The position numbers and the translations under genes are program-made. Source: Algisphaera agarilytica (lineage in GTDB: Bacteria; Planctomycetota; Phycisphaerae; Phycisphaerales; Phycisphaeraceae). From it: a stretch of 64,000 nucleotides of DNA. Below, in pieces: positions 63,387 to 64,000 of the stretch. The notes below the pieces were generated by a model. It made no database searches and was not told where the DNA came from. It saw only the letters and a program-made list of their open reading frames with translations. The stretch covers positions 3,540,212 to 3,604,211 of the forward strand of contig NZ_JACHGY010000001.1 in assembly GCF_014207595.1 (NCBI RefSeq). Reading direction: 5' to 3'. The stretch's first letter is position 1. Each line of letters starts with the position of its first letter.

Positions 63387-64000
63387 ATGAAATGTGTCCA
63401 TTTACTGGCCCTTGCAGCAATTTGCTTGGGAGTCGCAAGTGGTGATGCTGAAGAAGCAAAGCGTTCAGACATCGGCACCGCAGCGCAGCCGATTCGGTGC
63501 GATCAACCCGATGGAGAGCATTGGTATCTCTCTCGACTGCGACTACCCGATGGCACCGAATTAGATTGGTGGAGACTAGGGTCGGGAGGTGATAACGACT
63601 ACGACGATCACATCACCGATATTTACAAGACGGATCATGGTCAAACACTATTGATGGATATGTACCACCCTCGGTATGTGGAAATCCTAGCGCCCGAAGG
63701 CTTACGGCTTCTGACGGAATGGTCCGATTCTTATGAGTACGTCAATGGCATCATCCATGATTATCCCGAAGGCCATTTGACCGACGGTGAGCTCGAATTG
63801 ATCGATGAGCACGGCTGGAAGACCCAGGTCAAAGTTGTCAAAGGCATCATCGACGGCGAAATGAGGGAGTATCACGCTAACGGCCAGCTTATGCGTGTAT
63901 GTGTCTATGAAAATAACCGTCGTCACGGGAAAGAACTGTGGTTTCACGACACCGGAAAGCCATGGGCAATGTATCACTATCGAGACGGAGAGCTACATGG
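63387..64000 (+). CDS. MORN-type repeat protein (YwqK-like), 3' end cut by window
   Basis: ATG 63387 opens a frame that runs off the window end (204 full codons). A probable signal peptide (MKCVHLLALAAICLGVASG) is followed by a domain with HWYLSRLRLPDGTELDWW. Repeats of the MORN_2/YwqK style follow from about residue 160: EYHANGQLMRVCVYENNRRH and ELWFHDTGKPWAMYHYRDGE, each ending in HG. GC content and codon use are lower than in nuoN. In other bacteria such repeats occur in proteins of unclear role. Likely exported; function unknown. Confidence 0.75.
   Translation, partial: MKCVHLLALAAICLGVASGDAEEAKRSDIGTAAQPIRCDQPDGEHWYLSRLRLPDGTELDWWRLGSGGDNDYDDHITDIYKTDHGQTLLMDMYHPRYVEILAPEGLRLLTEWSDSYEYVNGIIHDYPEGHLTDGELELIDEHGWKTQVKVVKGIIDGEMREYHANGQLMRVCVYENNRRHGKELWFHDTGKPWAMYHYRDGELH

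Overview
The window looks like chromosomal DNA of a marine, glycan-degrading planctomycete, probably class Phycisphaerae. The evidence is GC-rich coding, several sulfatases, agarase/porphyranase-like GH86 enzymes, PEP-CTERM surface proteins, prepilin-like proteins with an H-X9-DG tail, and a zinc-ribbon membrane protein of planctomycete style. This placement is inference from content; no rRNA is present. I see no tRNA, CRISPR array, insertion sequence or prophage.

Layout. 0-8 kb: housekeeping genes (3' part of a YwlE-type phosphatase, a membrane protein, a BtuF/BtuC-like ABC pair without ATPase, pyrF, a LemA/M48 protease pair, a LysM lipoprotein). 8-23 kb: a sulfated-galactan locus (large SSS symporter, two GH86 enzymes, three S1 sulfatases, GH29, LacI regulator). 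22.8-40.9 kb: a complete nitrate-assimilation regulon. Leftward run nirA, a cysJ-like flavoprotein gene, gltD and mobA. Rightward run nrtABCD-type transporter genes, a double-GAF protein, nasA, nasT, nasS and a porin. 40.9-47.1 kb: a secreted GH16 glucanase, two prepilin-like proteins, two PEP-CTERM proteins and a second LacI regulator. 47-56 kb: an orphan fused ABC permease, a zinc-ribbon membrane protein, a GH2 beta-galactosidase and a GH15 enzyme. 56-63 kb: nuoJKLMN. The window ends in a truncated MORN-type protein.

The most informative part is the control layer of the nitrate regulon. The 653-bp nirA/nrtA intergenic region carries two divergent sigma-54 -24/-12 promoters (GG-N10-GC). Downstream of each, the leader RNA has a near-identical hexaloop hairpin (loops AACGGC and AAAGGC) with the A1/G4 pattern bound by ANTAR antiterminators. 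In the nirA leader this hairpin shares bases with an intrinsic terminator, so the two exclude each other. A third such hairpin followed by a terminator precedes the porin gene. The locus also encodes an ANTAR protein (NasT, with Asn at the usual phospho-Asp position) and a NasS-like nitrate sensor. This points to nitrogen control of initiation by sigma-54 combined with nitrate control of elongation by NasS/NasT.

A second unexplained structure is a set of four intercistronic elements (24.8, 33.2, 56.1 and 57.5 kb). Each starts at or just after the stop codon of the upstream gene. Each has a sense-strand G-rich arm of tandem 7-8-nt units, a 40-90-nt spacer and a roughly complementary C-rich arm running towards the next start codon. 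Unit sequence differs between loci but architecture and polarity are the same. Two transporters (NrtB-like and SSS) also carry large acidic helical insertions.
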